A stretch of DNA of 64,000 nucleotides from Oleiharenicola lentus (GTDB lineage Bacteria > Verrucomicrobiota > Verrucomicrobiia > Opitutales > Opitutaceae): NCBI RefSeq assembly GCF_004118375.1, contig NZ_SDHX01000001.1, positions 2,793,693 to 2,857,692 of the forward strand, given 5' to 3'. The notes beneath the pieces were generated by a model. That model was not told where the DNA came from and made no database searches. It worked only from the letters and a program-made list of their open reading frames with translations. Within the stretch, counting starts at the first letter, position 1, and each line of letters starts with the position of its first letter. This document shows positions 1 to 7,502 of the stretch, piece after piece. The position numbers and the translations under genes were made by a program.

Positions 1-1040
1 ACGCGCGCCTTGTGCTCCAGCTGCTCGAGCTGCGGGCTCTCGAAGATGATGTCGTTGGCCATCTTCTTGAAGAACTCCGCCTCGCCGCGCGCCGTCTCCT
101 CAATGATGAGGTCGTATTTGTAGCGATTCGTCTTCTCGGCCATGAAGTTGTCGCGCGTCTTCAGGCGACAGGCCTGGATGAAGTGGCCGATCTTCTTGGA
201 AAAGGTGTTTTCGAGCCGGTCCTTGCGTACGGCGTCAAAGAACGAGTCAAGGTGCTTCTGTTCGATCGCGCCGATGGCCTCGCCGGCGGCCCAGCGCTCG
301 ACGCGCTCGACCGTGAGGAAGCCCGCACGCACGCCGTCCACGATGTCGTTGAGTGAGTAAGCCGCGTCGTCGGCCCAGTCCATGATCTGGCACTCGACGC
401 TCTTGAAGTCATTCAGCGCCTCGCCGCGCATGAGCGGTCCGGGGATGCGGGCGCCGGCGAAGACCCAGTCGCGGATGCCGCCCTGGCCGTCGTAGATGAA
501 GTGGTTGAGCGGCGGGGTGGCGAACTCGGTGTAGAGCTTCTTGTATTTCAGCACGCCGTCGAGGAGCGCGCGCGTGGGCTGCATGCCCTTCACGCCGCTC
601 TCGTTCTGGTAGATGGTCTCGCAGAGGAGGTGCAGCGTCTGCGCGTTGCCCTCGAAGCCGCCGCGGCGCTTCATCAGCTCCTGCAGCGTGCGCTCGCCGC
701 TGTGGCCGAACGGCGGATGCCCCATGTCGTGCGACAGGCAGCTCGCCTCGACGAGGTCGGCGTCGATGTAGAAGTCATCCGACAACGGGTCGCCGCGGCT
801 GAGCAGGTAGCTGCAGATGGAGCGGCCGATCTGGGCGACCTCCATCGAATGCGTGAGGCGCGTGCGGTAGAAGTCGTATTCGCCGCTGAGGAACACCTGG
901 GTCTTCGACTGGAGCTTGCGGAAGGCGTGCGCGTGGATGATGCGGTCGCGATCGATCTGGAACGGTGTGCGGTAGTCGGGCTTCCGGCTGGAGCTCCAGC
1001 ATTGGGTGTCGAACTCGTTATAGAACCGGTTTGTCGGCAT
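1..1040 (-). CDS. dgt: dGTPase (HD-domain deoxyguanosine triphosphate triphosphohydrolase), 3' end cut off
   Basis: Hydrolyses dGTP (in related enzymes also other dNTPs) to the deoxynucleoside and triphosphate, controlling dNTP pools in the cytoplasm. About 346 residues are visible from the ATG at 1040; the frame stays open to the window edge, so the C-terminus is missing. The N-terminus has the family stretch FRKLQSKTQVF (about 40-50), followed by the HD metal site: RLTHS (His64) and SHDMGHPPFGH (His104-Asp105). A later MDWADDAAYS stretch gives the last HD ligand. The gene is divergent from ogt; the 277-bp gap holds a word-type inverted repeat. Family assignment is firm; the exact dNTP preference cannot be read from sequence. 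Confidence 0.93.
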   Translation of the reverse strand, partial: MPTNRFYNEFDTQCWSSSRKPDYRTPFQIDRDRIIHAHAFRKLQSKTQVFLSGEYDFYRTRLTHSMEVAQIGRSICSYLLSRGDPLSDDFYIDADLVEASCLSHDMGHPPFGHSGERTLQELMKRRGGFEGNAQTLHLLCETIYQNESGVKGMQPTRALLDGVLKYKKLYTEFATPPLNHFIYDGQGGIRDWVFAGARIPGPLMRGEALNDFKSVECQIMDWADDAAYSLNDIVDGVRAGFLTVERVERWAAGEAIGAIEQKHLDSFFDAVRKDRLENTFSKKIGHFIQACRLKTRDNFMAEKTNRYKYDLIIEETARGEAEFFKKMANDIIFESPQLEQLEHKAR

Positions 1041-1101
1041 GGCGGTGAACGCGGACGAAAACAGGCCGCCGCCGCCGAGGCGAGCGGAATGGCAGTGAGG
1101 C

Positions 1102-1247
1102 GGAGCGTGACCACGGACAACGGACCATAGACCACGGACCTGAACCCGCCCTTGCAGCCGAACCGTCCATGCCAGCCCAACGAAGTCACAATCATCCCGG
1201 TTCCGGGCCGGGTCCGTTGTCTGTAGTCAGTGGTCTGTGGTCCGTAG
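1102..1247. repeat. Word-type inverted repeat (GACCACGGAC family)
   Basis: The left flank (about 1108-1140) is a degenerate run of GGACCA/GGACAA words, and the right flank (about 1211-1247) is its inverted complement (GGTCCGTTGTC, GTGGTCTGTGGTCCG). About 70 bp of unrelated sequence lies between. A similar structure with related words lies at 3645-3763. Function unknown; it could fold as a long imperfect hairpin in the dgt-ogt intergenic region. Confidence 0.6.
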
Positions 1248-1317
1248 CACCGTCCTTGGCCGATCGGCCACCCGGCGGAGGCTTGCACGCCTGAACGCGC
1301 CCCCTAGCCTGCCGACC

Positions 1318-1842
1318 ATGCCTCACACGCTTTTCCCCACGGCCTTCGGCACCTGTGGCATTGCGTGGAACGACACCGGGCTCACGGGCTTCCAACTGCC
1401 CGAGGCAACCGAGGAACTGACCGACCAGCATATCGCCGCGAAGGACCGCCTCACCGGCGAGTCCGGCCCCACCCCCGACTGGGTGCAGGCGCTCATCACC
1501 CGCGTGCAGCAGCACCTCGACGGCAAGCTGCAGGACTTCGAGCAGGCGCGTCTCGACTGGTCCCGGGTGAGCGATTTTCAGCAGGCCGTCTATCGCCACG
1601 CGCTGGCCATCAAGCCCGGCTACAAGAAGAGCTACGGCGAGATCGCGAAGCTCATGGCCCTCGGCAACGAAGCGGCGCGCGCCGTCGGTGTGGCCCTCGC
1701 CACCAATCCCTGGCCTCTGATCGTGCCCTGTCACCGCGTGGTGTCGGCCAGCGACAAGATGACCGGCTTCTCCGCCCCCGGCGGCGTGCGCACGAAGACC
1801 CGTCTGCTCGTGCTCGAAGGCGCGGAGCTGTTGTCGGAATGA
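1318..1842 (+). CDS. ogt: Methylated-DNA--protein-cysteine S-methyltransferase
   Basis: Suicide repair enzyme that moves the O6-alkyl group of guanine to its own cysteine. 174 residues, the usual length for the Ogt/MGMT single-domain type. The active-site motif PCHRV is present (Cys about 138), preceded by the helix-turn-helix part SYGEIAKLMALGNEAARAVG and followed by GGVRTKTRLLVLEG. The ATG at 1318 was chosen because the in-frame upstream extension from 1237 lies in the repeat region and resembles nothing in the family. It is co-directional with the AlkA-type glycosylase 127 bp downstream, so two alkylation-repair genes sit side by side, separated by a composite REP element. Confident. Confidence 0.93.
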   Translation: MPHTLFPTAFGTCGIAWNDTGLTGFQLPEATEELTDQHIAAKDRLTGESGPTPDWVQALITRVQQHLDGKLQDFEQARLDWSRVSDFQQAVYRHALAIKPGYKKSYGEIAKLMALGNEAARAVGVALATNPWPLIVPCHRVVSASDKMTGFSAPGGVRTKTRLLVLEGAELLSE

Positions 1843-1847
1843 ATCCT

Positions 1848-1960
1848 GTCATGGCGAGGAGCGACACGACGAAGCAATCCAGCTGTTTCGACAAGCTCAA
1901 GGTCCCGAGCCTGTCGAGGGACTGGATCGCCACGGGCGGCTTTGCCGCCCTCGCGATGAC
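1848..1960. repeat. Composite REP element, copy A, with nested palindrome
   Basis: The outer element runs from GTCATGGCGAGG through GAAGCAATCC to CTCGCGATGAC. It matches copy B at 63328-63401, but is interrupted by 39 bp (1886-1924) whose core is an 11-bp inverted repeat (TCGACAAGCTC / GAGCCTGTCGA, one G-T mismatch). The interruption is flanked by CTG on both sides; copy B has a single CTG there. A further small hairpin GGGCGGCTTTGCCGCCC (1934-1950) lies in the right half. It sits between ogt and the glycosylase and may act as a transcript-end structure. Confidence 0.8.
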
Positions 1961-1969
1961 AATTAAGCC

Positions 1970-2602
1970 ATGAGGCAACGTTTCCAGTTTGATCCTGTCG
2001 ACGCCGTCGCGCACCTGCGCGCGACTGATCCGGTCATGGCGACGCTGACCAAGCGCGTGGGGCCGTTCGCACTCAAGCTCACGCCTTCCCACAGCCTGTT
2101 TGAGGCCCTGCTGCGCTCCATCGTCTATCAGCAACTGCACGGCAAGGCGGCGGCCACGATTCACGGACGCGTGCTGGCGCAATTGCGCCAGCATGGTGGA
2201 CCGATCCCCGAGGCGCTTATCCGCGTCTCCGACGAAGCCCTGCGAACGGCCGGCCTCTCGCGGGCCAAGCTGCTGGCCGTCCGCGATCTCTCCGCCAAGT
2301 GCCTGGCGGGCACCGTGCCCTCGCTCAAGGATGCGGGCCGGCTCACCGACGCCGAGTTGGAGGAGCGACTGACCGAGGTCCGCGGCATCGGTCCGTGGAC
2401 CGTGCACATGCTGCTGATCTTCACCCTCGGCCGGGCCGACGTGATGCCGACCGGCGACTTCGCTATCCGGCTCGCCTTCAAGCAGCTTTACCGCAAGCGT
2501 ATCGACCCGTCGCCCGCCGTGATCCTCCGGCACGCCCGGTGCTGGCAGCCGTATCGCTCGGTTGCCAGCTGGTATCTCTGGCGGCACCTCGACACTCCCT
2601 GA
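1970..2602 (+). CDS. DNA-3-methyladenine glycosylase II (AlkA-like, HhH-GPD)
   Basis: Base-excision glycosylase removing alkylated purines from DNA. 210 residues, the short type that lacks the N-terminal AlkA domain. The helix-hairpin-helix is at about 132-144 (LTEVRGIGPWT), and the catalytic Asp163 lies in VMPTGDFAIR, the expected spacing for HhH-GPD enzymes. The N-terminal part holds SIVYQQLHGKAAATI, the typical first core helix. Downstream of ogt in the same direction, so probably part of the same alkylation-damage response, although the REP element lies between. The MgtE-like gene starts 19 bp after its stop. Monofunctional glycosylase activity is inferred from the family. Confidence 0.9.
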   Translation: MRQRFQFDPVDAVAHLRATDPVMATLTKRVGPFALKLTPSHSLFEALLRSIVYQQLHGKAAATIHGRVLAQLRQHGGPIPEALIRVSDEALRTAGLSRAKLLAVRDLSAKCLAGTVPSLKDAGRLTDAELEERLTEVRGIGPWTVHMLLIFTLGRADVMPTGDFAIRLAFKQLYRKRIDPSPAVILRHARCWQPYRSVASWYLWRHLDTP

Positions 2603-2621
2603 TTTTTCCCTTCATCCCTCC

Positions 2622-3635
2622 ATGCAAGAGACCTCCGCGCCATTCCGCCCCGGCACCTACCCCGAGAACACCATCGGCCGACTCATGGAAGATCCCATCG
2701 CGGTCTTTCCCGAGTCCCTGACCGTCGCCGAGGCGACCGAACGCGTGCGAGAACTCGCCGCCAAGCGACTGTTCACCTATTGTTACATCGTCAATCCGCA
2801 GGGCGTGCTGAAGGGCGTGGTCACCATGCGCGATCTGTTGCTGCATGAGAAAGGGACGCGGCTAGACTCCTTCATGCTTAAGGACCCCTTCGTGCTGCGG
2901 CCGGAGTACCCGCTGATGGAGGCAATGCGTCAGACGGTGAACCGGCACTACCCGTCCTACCCCGTGTGCGACGATCAGGGCCTGCTCCTCGGCATCGCCC
3001 GCGGCTCGCGGATTTTCGAGCAACAGGCCATCGAGATCAGCGCCCAGCCCGGCGCGATGGTGGGTGTCGAAAGCGAGGAACGCGTCAACACGCCGTTCCT
3101 CCGCAGCCTCAAGTTCCGGCACCCCTGGCTGCAGTTCAACCTGCTCACCGCTTTCATCGCGGCCGCGGTGGTCGGGCTGTTCGAGGACACGATCGACCAG
3201 ATCGTCGTGCTCGCGGTGTTCCTGCCGGTGCTCGCCGGCCAGTCGGGCAACACCGGCTGCCAGGCGCTGGCGGTGTCGCTGCGCGGCATCACGCTCGGCG
3301 AACTCAAGGCCGGCCGCGAAAGCCAGTTCCTCGTGAAGGAGGCCGCGCTCGGCCTCGCCAACGGCGCGCTCGTCGGCATCACCGCCGGCCTGGGCATGTT
3401 TTTCTACGCCACGTGGCAGCAGACCGCCGTGTCGCCCTACCAACTCGGCACGATTGTGTTTCTGGCGATGATGGGCAGCTGCTTCCTGAGCGGTGTGTCG
3501 GGCGTGATGGTGCCGATCACCCTCAAGAAATTCGGCGCCGACCCGGCGACGGCCTCGAGCATCTTCCTCACCACCGCGACCGACGTGGCTAGCATGGGCT
3601 TCTTCCTCGGCATCGCGCGGCTGTGGCTGATGTGA
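2622..3635 (+). CDS. MgtE-like divalent cation transporter lacking the N domain
   Basis: Inner-membrane Mg2+ channel/transporter family. 337 residues against about 450 for full MgtE. A CBS-domain pair covers roughly residues 20-145 (VFPESLTVAEATERV, TYCYIVNPQGVLKGVVT). The membrane domain follows (about 175-337) with NLLTAFIAAAVVGLFE, the pore-region VFLPVLAGQSGNTGCQ and DPATASSIFLTTATD. The helical N domain that normally precedes the CBS pair is absent, so Mg2+ gating may rest on the CBS pair alone. The ATG at 2622 is preferred; the longer frame from 2562 overlaps the glycosylase and adds nothing family-like. Substrate is inferred; some relatives move Co2+ or other cations. Confidence 0.85.
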   Translation: MQETSAPFRPGTYPENTIGRLMEDPIAVFPESLTVAEATERVRELAAKRLFTYCYIVNPQGVLKGVVTMRDLLLHEKGTRLDSFMLKDPFVLRPEYPLMEAMRQTVNRHYPSYPVCDDQGLLLGIARGSRIFEQQAIEISAQPGAMVGVESEERVNTPFLRSLKFRHPWLQFNLLTAFIAAAVVGLFEDTIDQIVVLAVFLPVLAGQSGNTGCQALAVSLRGITLGELKAGRESQFLVKEAALGLANGALVGITAGLGMFFYATWQQTAVSPYQLGTIVFLAMMGSCFLSGVSGVMVPITLKKFGADPATASSIFLTTATDVASMGFFLGIARLWLM

Positions 3636-3644
3636 GGTCGAGTG

Positions 3645-3763
3645 AAGACAGACCACTGACAACGGACCACTGACCGCAACAACAACGCGATAAAAGACAG
3701 TCAGCTGGTGCCCCTAATTGCCTCGGTGGTCTGTTGTCCCTAACCCGTGGTCTCTGCTCAGAC
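3645..3763. repeat. Word-type inverted repeat (GGACCACTGAC family)
   Basis: After the MgtE-like stop codon comes GACAGACCACTGACAACGG followed by another GACCACTGACC. About 50 bp later the complementary words appear reversed (GGTGGTCTGTTGTCCC, CGTGGTCTCTGCTCAGAC). Same design as 1102-1247. It fills most of the 190-bp gap before tdh; no gene is seen there. Confidence 0.6.
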
Positions 3764-3826
3764 ATCGCCTTCGCTGTTGTGTCATAAGGCGTTGGACCTA
3801 AGTTCAACGGCAACCAAACCTGCCCC

Positions 3827-4867
3827 ATGCCCCAAACCATGCGCGCCATCGTGAAGCCAGCTGCCGGTCCCGGTCTCGTCATGCGCGACGTGCCGGTTCC
3901 CCGCCCCGGCCTGAACGATGTCATCATCAAGATCCGCAAGACCGCCATCTGCGGCACCGACGTCCACATCAACAAGTGGGACGCCTGGGCCGCGCGCACC
4001 ATCAAGCCGCCGTTGGTGATCGGCCACGAATACGTTGGAACGGTCGAGGAGTGCGGCGACGGCGTGACCGGCTTCACCAAGGGCCAGCTCGTGACCGGTG
4101 AAGGGCATATCGTGTGCGGACACTGCCGCAACTGTCTCGCCGGCCGGCGCCACCTTTGCCCCAACACCGTCGGCGTCGGTGTGAACCGCGACGGTGCCTT
4201 TGCCGAATACGTTTCCATCCCCGCCACCAACGTCTGGAAGGTGCCGGCCGGCCTGAACACCGACGTCGTCGCCTGCTTCGACCCGCTCGGCAACGCCGTG
4301 CACACGACCCTCTCGTTTGACATGGTCGGCGAGGACGTGCTCATCACCGGCGCCGGCCCGATCGGCTGCATGGCCATCGCCGTCGCGCAGCACGCCGGCG
4401 CCCGGCACATCGTCATCACCGATGTCAACGACTCGCGCCTCGAACTGGCCAAGAAACTAGGCCCGATCCGTGCGGTGAATGTCGCCAAGGAAAATCTGTC
4501 CGACGTCTGGCACAACGAACTCGGCATGACCGAGGGCTTCGACATCGGGCTGGAGATGTCCGGCAATTCTGGCGCCCTGAACCAGATGATCGACAACATG
4601 GTGATGGGCGGACGCATCGCGTTGCTCGGCGTCCATCCCGGCGAGGCGACCGTCGATTGGAACAAGATTGTCTTCAAGATGCTTCACCTGAAGGGCATTT
4701 ACGGCCGCGAGATGTTCGAGACGTGGTATAAGATGACCGCCCTCGTGCTCGGCGGCATGGACATCACGCCCGTCATCACCCACCGCCTGCCGATCGCGGA
4801 GTTTCAGCAGGGATTTGACCTCATGGGCTCCGGCCGCTCAGGCAAGATCGTGCTGAGCTGGGATTAA
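3827..4867 (+). CDS. tdh: L-threonine 3-dehydrogenase
   Basis: Zinc- and NAD-dependent oxidation of L-threonine to 2-amino-3-ketobutyrate, the first step of threonine conversion to glycine and acetyl-CoA. 346 residues, a typical medium-chain dehydrogenase. Catalytic zinc ligands are Cys42 (AICGTDVH) and His67-Glu68 (GHEYVG). Four structural-zinc cysteines are in [16 protein letters not shown]. The nucleotide-binding GAGPIG lies near 175. The C-terminal [18 protein letters not shown] is typical of Tdh. Followed by kbl 79 bp later, whose product cleaves the Tdh product, so the identity as Tdh rather than a generic alcohol dehydrogenase is well supported. Confidence 0.95.
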   Translation: MPQTMRAIVKPAAGPGLVMRDVPVPRPGLNDVIIKIRKTAICGTDVHINKWDAWAARTIKPPLVIGHEYVGTVEECGDGVTGFTKGQLVTGEGHIVCGHCRNCLAGRRHLCPNTVGVGVNRDGAFAEYVSIPATNVWKVPAGLNTDVVACFDPLGNAVHTTLSFDMVGEDVLITGAGPIGCMAIAVAQHAGARHIVITDVNDSRLELAKKLGPIRAVNVAKENLSDVWHNELGMTEGFDIGLEMSGNSGALNQMIDNMVMGGRIALLGVHPGEATVDWNKIVFKMLHLKGIYGREMFETWYKMTALVLGGMDITPVITHRLPIAEFQQGFDLMGSGRSGKIVLSWD

Positions 4868-4880
4868 TTTTGAACCCACC

Positions 4881-4934
4881 TGGAGGGCCCAGCTCCCGCT
4901 GGGCCGCGGCACATCAGGCGATGTGCCCTCCCCA
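4881..4934. repeat. Twin-hairpin element in the tdh-kbl gap
   Basis: Opens with TGGAGGG and closes with CCCTCCCCA. The first hairpin is GGCCCAGC / GCTGGGCC, the second GCACATC / GATGTGC. It has the same architecture as elements at 6577, 22207, 22553, 23529, 50283 and 57141, with different but still paired stems. It lies 13 bp after the tdh stop and ends 12 bp before the kbl start. Confidence 0.75.
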
Positions 4935-4946
4935 AAGCCACCAATC

Positions 4947-6164
4947 ATGAATCTCTCCTTCACCGCCCACCTGCAGAAGACCCTCGCTGAGATCGACGCC
5001 GCCGGCCTGACCAAGCGCGAGCGCATCATCACCACGCACCAGACCGCGCATATTGCCGTGGCTGGAAGCCCCACGACAGGCTCGGGGTCGGCGGAGCGCC
5101 GAGTGCTGAACCTGTGCGCCAACAACTACCTCGGCCTCGCCGACCACCCGGAGTTGATCGCGGCAGCCCACGCGGCCCTCGACCGCTGGGGCTACGGGCT
5201 CGCCTCGGTGCGTTTCATCTGCGGCACGCAGCAAATCCACCGCGACCTGGAGACTGCGCTCGCACGCTTCCTCGGCACCGACGACACCATCCTCTATTCC
5301 TCGTGCTTCGACGCCAACGGCGGCCTGTTCGAAACGCTGCTTGGGGCGGAGGACGCCGTCATTTCCGACGAGCTGAACCACGCTTCAATCATCGACGGCA
5401 TCCGCCTGTGCAAAGCGCAGCGCTACCGCTACCGGAACAACAACCTCGCCGACCTGGAGGCAAAGCTGCAGGAGGCCGACGCGGCCAAGGCGCGCTTCAA
5501 GCTCATTGCGACCGACGGCGTGTTCTCCATGGACGGCACGATCGCCGACCTGCGCGGCATCTGCGATCTCGCCGACAAATACCAGGCGATCCTCATGGTG
5601 GACGACAGCCATGCCGCCGGCTTCATGGGAGCCACCGGCCGTGGCACGCACGAACATTGCGGCGTCATGGGCCGCGTGGACGTGTTCACCGGCACGCTCG
5701 GAAAGGCCCTCGGTGGCGCCAGCGGCGGTTACACCAGCGGGCGCAAGGAGATCATCGACCTGTTGCGTCAGCGGTCGCGCCCCTACCTGTTCTCCAACAC
5801 CATTCCACCGGCCGTCGCCGGCGCGGCTCTCAAGTGCCTGGAAATGCTGAGCGCTTCGACGGCCCTGCGCGACAAACTGCACGCGAACACGCGTTTCTAT
5901 CGCGAAGGCCTGACCAAGGCGGGCCTGACGATCAAGCCGGGCACACACCCCATCGTGCCCATCATGCTCGGCGACGCCGTGCTCGCGCAAAAAGTGTCCG
6001 CGCGCCTCTTGGAAAAGGGGCTCTACGCCGTGGGCTTTTTCTTCCCGGTTGTAGCCCAAGGCCAGGCCCGCATCCGCACCCAGGTGTCCGCCGCCCACAG
6101 TCGCGAAGATCTCGCGTTTGCCATTGAGAAGTTCGCCGAAGTGAAGCAGGAATTTGGCTTCTGA
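4947..6164 (+). CDS. kbl: Glycine C-acetyltransferase (2-amino-3-ketobutyrate CoA ligase)
   Basis: PLP enzyme cleaving 2-amino-3-ketobutyrate with CoA to glycine and acetyl-CoA. 405 residues from the ATG at 4947, which matches the family N-terminus (about 400). Visible marks: [30 protein letters not shown] (PLP-binding Asp and His), [14 protein letters not shown] (PLP lysine near 250) and [11 protein letters not shown]. About ten extra residues ([12 protein letters not shown], near 42-53) interrupt the conserved block just before [10 protein letters not shown]; the underlying DNA resembles half of the small palindrome nested at 1886-1924. The upstream in-frame ATG at 4923 lies inside the twin-hairpin element and is rejected. 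Partner of tdh. Confidence 0.95.
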   Translation: MNLSFTAHLQKTLAEIDAAGLTKRERIITTHQTAHIAVAGSPTTGSGSAERRVLNLCANNYLGLADHPELIAAAHAALDRWGYGLASVRFICGTQQIHRDLETALARFLGTDDTILYSSCFDANGGLFETLLGAEDAVISDELNHASIIDGIRLCKAQRYRYRNNNLADLEAKLQEADAAKARFKLIATDGVFSMDGTIADLRGICDLADKYQAILMVDDSHAAGFMGATGRGTHEHCGVMGRVDVFTGTLGKALGGASGGYTSGRKEIIDLLRQRSRPYLFSNTIPPAVAGAALKCLEMLSASTALRDKLHANTRFYREGLTKAGLTIKPGTHPIVPIMLGDAVLAQKVSARLLEKGLYAVGFFFPVVAQGQARIRTQVSAAHSREDLAFAIEKFAEVKQEFGF

Positions 6165-6165
6165 C

Positions 6166-6570
6166 ATGCCCTCGCCCGCCCAGCTGAAGAAACTCCGGAC
6201 CGCCGCGAAGGCGGCCGCGGCGAAGGCTTACGCGCCCTATTCCAAGTTTCGGGTCGGCGCGGCGGTCATCACGAAGACGGGCAAGATTTTCCGCGGCTGC
6301 AACGTCGAGAACGCCTCCTACGGGCTCTGCAACTGCGCCGAACGCACGGCGCTTTTCAGCGCCGTGGCCGCCGGCGAGCGCGAGTTCAAATGCGTCGTGG
6401 TCTATACCCCGACCAAGACCGCCACGGCGCCCTGCGGCGCGTGCCGGCAGGTGATCTACGAGTTCGGCCGGAAGATTCGGGTGCACTCCTTTTGTGACGG
6501 ACTCGACCGCATTGACGGCTCGATCGGATCACTGCTGCCGGCGGCATTCGGGCCGGAGGATTTGAAGTGA
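6166..6570 (+). CDS. cdd: Cytidine deaminase
   Basis: Hydrolytic deamination of cytidine and deoxycytidine to uridine and deoxyuridine (pyrimidine salvage). 134 residues, the small homotetrameric type. It has the zinc motifs NCAERTALF (Cys and catalytic Glu) and APCGACRQ (two Cys), and the substrate-binding GCNVENASYG. The ATG at 6166 is one base after the kbl stop, so it is probably co-translated with tdh-kbl. The in-frame ATG at 6154 would overlap kbl and is less likely. The linkage to threonine catabolism has no obvious metabolic reason. Confidence 0.94.
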   Translation: MPSPAQLKKLRTAAKAAAAKAYAPYSKFRVGAAVITKTGKIFRGCNVENASYGLCNCAERTALFSAVAAGEREFKCVVVYTPTKTATAPCGACRQVIYEFGRKIRVHSFCDGLDRIDGSIGSLLPAAFGPEDLK

Positions 6571-6576
6571 TTCCAT

Positions 6577-6632
6577 GCAGGGTCGCCGCTTGCGGCGACC
6601 TCGTGCGCACGGTCGCCCCAGAGGGGCCCTGC
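6577..6632. repeat. Twin-hairpin element between convergent cdd and hydrolase genes
   Basis: Ends GCAGGG / CCCTGC enclose a first hairpin of GGTCGCCGC / GCGGCGACC and a second of GGTCGCCCC / GGGGCCC. It starts six bases after the cdd stop. No T tract follows, so it is not a classical intrinsic terminator, though it may still end or protect both convergent transcripts. Confidence 0.7.
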
Positions 6633-6655
6633 TGCGAGCCGTCCGGATCGGAAAA

Positions 6656-7444
6656 CTAGAGCGAATCCGTAAACTTCCTCAGCTCTTCCCAGTAACGCGG
6701 GCCCGTGAAGTCGGCGAGGCCGCTGTGCGGGCCGCCCTCGACCATGAGCTTGGCTTTGCGCGCCGTGATAGCGTCGTAAAGCCGCTCCCCGTGCCAGGAC
6801 GGAACCGTGTCATCGGCCGTGCCGTGAATGATCATGATCGGACTGCGCAGCTCCGGAATTTTTTCCAAGTTCTCGAACTTGTCGGCCGGGAAGACCGGGA
6901 TGCGCGTCATCACGCGATAGGCGCTCACGAATGCGCCCTGGAGGACAACCCCGGCCACAGGTCGGTTTCTCGCCAGGTCCACCGCCGGCCCGCCCCCCAG
7001 AGAGTAACCAAAAATGACAATCTGCTCAGCCGGCACACCAAGCTTCGTCCGCAGGTGGTCGTAAGCCAGCCGCGAGTCGGCAGAGACGTTCAATTCATCC
7101 GGAGTCCCGCCGCTGAGTCCGTAGCCCCGGTAGTCGAACGCAAAAACCGCATAACCGGCCTTCACGAACTCGGGCAGGTATTCGCCGAGACTGCCGAGGT
7201 CTTCGTAGTTGCCGTGCAGGTAGAACAGCGTGTGCTTGGCCGTGGAATTGGGCCAGTGACGCGCCATGATCTTCACGCCGTCCGGCGCGGTGAGCGTGAT
7301 GTATTCCGGTCCGGGCGAGTATTTCAGCGGCGGACGCGGGAAGAGCATTGATCGCGCGAGAAAGTGAGCCCCGACGGCACAAATGACATAGACGCCGGCC
7401 AGGAGGATCAGGATGCGACCGAGACTGAGCAGAATGTCAGGCAT
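6656..7444 (-). CDS. Membrane-anchored alpha/beta hydrolase (BEM46/ABHD13 type)
   Basis: Serine hydrolase of unknown substrate. 262 residues from the ATG at 7444. An N-terminal membrane anchor (ILLSLGRILILLAGVYVICA) places the catalytic domain outside the membrane or tethered to it. The oxyanion region is YLHGNYED, the nucleophile elbow GYSLGGG, the acid HGTADDTVP and the base histidine GGPHSG, a complete triad. In-frame ATGs at 7453 and 7486 also exist. The stretch upstream of 7453 is a REP-like sequence (GATTCTTCG...GAGTGACA), so the extra residues it would encode are probably not protein. Last gene of an HU-hisS-hydrolase run. Confidence 0.85.
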   Translation of the reverse strand: MPDILLSLGRILILLAGVYVICAVGAHFLARSMLFPRPPLKYSPGPEYITLTAPDGVKIMARHWPNSTAKHTLFYLHGNYEDLGSLGEYLPEFVKAGYAVFAFDYRGYGLSGGTPDELNVSADSRLAYDHLRTKLGVPAEQIVIFGYSLGGGPAVDLARNRPVAGVVLQGAFVSAYRVMTRIPVFPADKFENLEKIPELRSPIMIIHGTADDTVPSWHGERLYDAITARKAKLMVEGGPHSGLADFTGPRYWEELRKFTDSL

Positions 7445-7449
7445 CTTCA

Positions 7450-7485
7450 GCATGTCACTCTGCGCATAACGAAGAATCCACTCCA
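7450..7485. repeat. REP-like sequence at the hydrolase start
   Basis: On the minus strand it reads GGATTCTTCG, then GCGCAGAGTGACATG, resembling the GATTCTTCGC...CAGAATGACA type of interspersed repeat seen in many bacteria (recognised from memory, not searched). It determines which start codon is plausible for the hydrolase, because it is open in frame with it. Confidence 0.45.
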
Positions 7486-7502
7486 ATGTGCAACGGCAGG
7501 CC

